64,000 nucleotides of DNA. Source: Ramlibacter agri. Its GTDB lineage: Bacteria > Pseudomonadota > Gammaproteobacteria > Burkholderiales > Burkholderiaceae_C. The notes below the pieces were generated by a model that was not told the origin of the DNA, did no database searches, and saw nothing but the letters and a program-made list of their open reading frames with translations. Location: the NCBI RefSeq assembly GCF_012927085.1, contig NZ_JABBFX010000006.1, positions 62,001 through 126,000 of the forward strand, given 5' to 3'. The position numbers and the translations under genes were made by a program. Of this stretch, positions 62,963-64,000 are shown piece after piece (within the stretch, counting starts at the first letter, position 1; every line of letters starts with the position of its first letter).

Positions 62963-64000
62963 TCACGCGCCGCCCCCGCCTTCGCGCGAAGGTGGCGTGC
63001 GCGGCAGCCGGACGGAAAAGGTGGTGCCCTCGTCATCGGACCGCACCGTCACGGAGCCTCCGTGCGCGACGGCAATCTCCCGGGTGATGTAGAGCCCCAG
63101 GCCGAGGCCGGAGGAGCCCGCGCGGCGCTCGCGCGCGCCGCCGGCCGTCTGCCGCAGGGGAACGAACAGGTTCTGCTGGGCCTCGGCGGGAATCGGGGCA
63201 CCCTTGTTGTGGACCTGCACGGTGACGGCCGTGTCAGCTCCGGTGACCGTGACGCTGACCGGTTGCGCGGCGCCGTGCTGGACGGCATTGGCAACGAGGT
63301 TCGCCAGCATCTGCCCGACGCGCGCCGCGTCCCAGTGTCCGGTGATCGTGCCTTCGCAGGCCAGGTCGATGCGGGCTTCGGGGTGGACCGTCGCCACCTC
63401 GGCGACGATCTGCCTGGCGATCTCCCCGAGGTCCGCCGGCGCGGTCATAAGGGGCAGCGTCTCCCCGAGCGCCGTCCGGGTGAATTCCAGGATGTCCCTG
63501 ACCATGCCGGTCATCCGTTCGGCGGAGGTGAGGATCCGCGCCACCGACTTCGTCTGGGCGCCGTCCAGCGTATCGGTGCGAAGCAGGTAGCTGGCACTCA
63601 TGTGGATCACGCCCAGCGGCGTTCGCAGGTCGTGTCCCAGCACCCCCAGCAGGAGATTCCGCGAATCGTCCACCTTGCGGGAGTACAGCGACGTCGACTC
63701 CGACAGAGCCTGGTCCATCGCTTCGCCGAAACGCGTGAGTTCATCCAGGTCTTCGGCCCGCACCGGCGGCAGCTGCCCGGCCCACCGGCGGATCACGGAA
63801 GCGCGCAACGCCCTGAATTCGGAGACCAGCTGCGGAAGCGAGAAGCCTTGCTGGAAGCGCTGGGCTGCGTGCTTCCGCGCGGTGCGCGTGATGTCGGGTG
63901 AACTGTCCGCGCTTGTCCCCGTCGACTTGTCGTGCGGCGCCCCGGCCTCCCGGGAGCTTCCGACGTCCGCGACGATCGCCAGCAGCAGGAGTTTCGCATG
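62963..64000 (-). CDS. Sensor histidine kinase with RsbRD-like N-terminus (5' end outside window)
   Basis: Reading leftward, the frame is open from the right edge (HAKLLLLAIVADVGSS...) through a helical segment HAAQRFQQGFSLPQLVSEFRALRASVIRRWAGQLPP, typical of the RsbRD-type N-terminal sensor module, then HisKA (LLLGVLGHDLRTPLGVIHMSASYLL) and an ATPase domain (LANLVANAVQHGAAQ, GSSGLGLGLYITREIAVAHGG, TTFSVRLPRTPP). At least 345 residues; the true start lies outside the window. No membrane helix is visible, so it is probably cytosolic. It would phosphorylate a regulator not in this window. Confidence 0.88.
   Translation of the reverse strand, partial: HAKLLLLAIVADVGSSREAGAPHDKSTGTSADSSPDITRTARKHAAQRFQQGFSLPQLVSEFRALRASVIRRWAGQLPPVRAEDLDELTRFGEAMDQALSESTSLYSRKVDDSRNLLLGVLGHDLRTPLGVIHMSASYLLRTDTLDGAQTKSVARILTSAERMTGMVRDILEFTRTALGETLPLMTAPADLGEIARQIVAEVATVHPEARIDLACEGTITGHWDAARVGQMLANLVANAVQHGAAQPVSVTVTGADTAVTVQVHNKGAPIPAEAQQNLFVPLRQTAGGARERRAGSSGLGLGLYITREIAVAHGGSVTVRSDDEGTTFSVRLPRTPPSREGGGGA

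Overview
The window is GC-rich (about two thirds G+C) with tightly packed genes, many ATGA-type overlaps and Burkholderiales-style gene sets: a Bug-type solute-binding protein, an EmrA/NodT/MarR efflux set, NsrR with a quinol NO reductase, a cobalamin-dependent ribonucleotide reductase and a DUF3079 protein. It most likely comes from a betaproteobacterium of the Comamonadaceae (Ramlibacter/Variovorax-like). That placement is inference from gene content; there is no rRNA or tRNA in the window. No gene-free stretch exceeds 300 bases.

Layout. 1-3074: leftward MarR / outer-membrane channel / HlyD adaptor efflux operon (cut by the left edge) with a palindromic operator. 3121-6883: acyl-CoA ligase-like enzyme, a small acidic protein, and a RecQ helicase with an unusual C-terminus. 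6890-10275: leftward operon of unknown purpose (FG-GAP-like exported protein, SPFH/prohibitin membrane protein, exported protein). 10420-16976: OmpR-type two-component pair, two cell-wall peptidases, a chemoreceptor and a flavin-type stress protein. 17090-28987: glutathione transferase, a frameshifted LysR regulator divergent from a Bug protein plus aromatic-ring monooxygenase, hybrid histidine kinase, arginase, frameshifted asparaginase, a biotinyl-carboxyltransferase fusion and a TMEM175-type channel. 29306-31802: a clearly lower-GC island with a putative type II restriction-modification pair. 31803-36610: small proteins, an AEC transporter, Rep helicase and secreted/DUF3079 proteins.

36407-49882 is the functional centre: a denitrification and nitric-oxide-response cluster. 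Leftward nirK (with a fused cytochrome c domain), nirV, an SCO1-like gene and DUF3079 diverge from rightward norB (quinol type), nsrR, a DUF59 protein, an NnrS-like membrane protein, nnrS, nitronate monooxygenase, class II ribonucleotide reductase nrdJ and a further nnrS. The 189-base divergent region carries two FNR/DNR-like boxes and two 9-3-9 inverted repeats of NsrR type, one of each facing each operon. The predicted logic is activation when oxygen is low and derepression when NO damages the NsrR cluster. The products would reduce nitrite to NO and NO to N2O, protect against NO, and keep deoxynucleotide synthesis running without oxygen.

49863-58488 holds a 7TM-DISM histidine kinase / LuxR-type response regulator pair divergent from a giant autotransporter of about 1960 residues. 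58532-64000 holds a ClC transporter, the stub of an exonuclease III gene, a cation/proton antiporter, a transglutaminase-like protein, a small disordered protein and a histidine kinase cut by the right edge.

Two short intergenic repeat families, both beginning GTAGG, sit at gene 3' ends and supply stop codons or C-terminal codons to neighbouring genes. Two genes (the LysR regulator and asparaginase) each lack one G; they are either young pseudogenes or sequencing errors.
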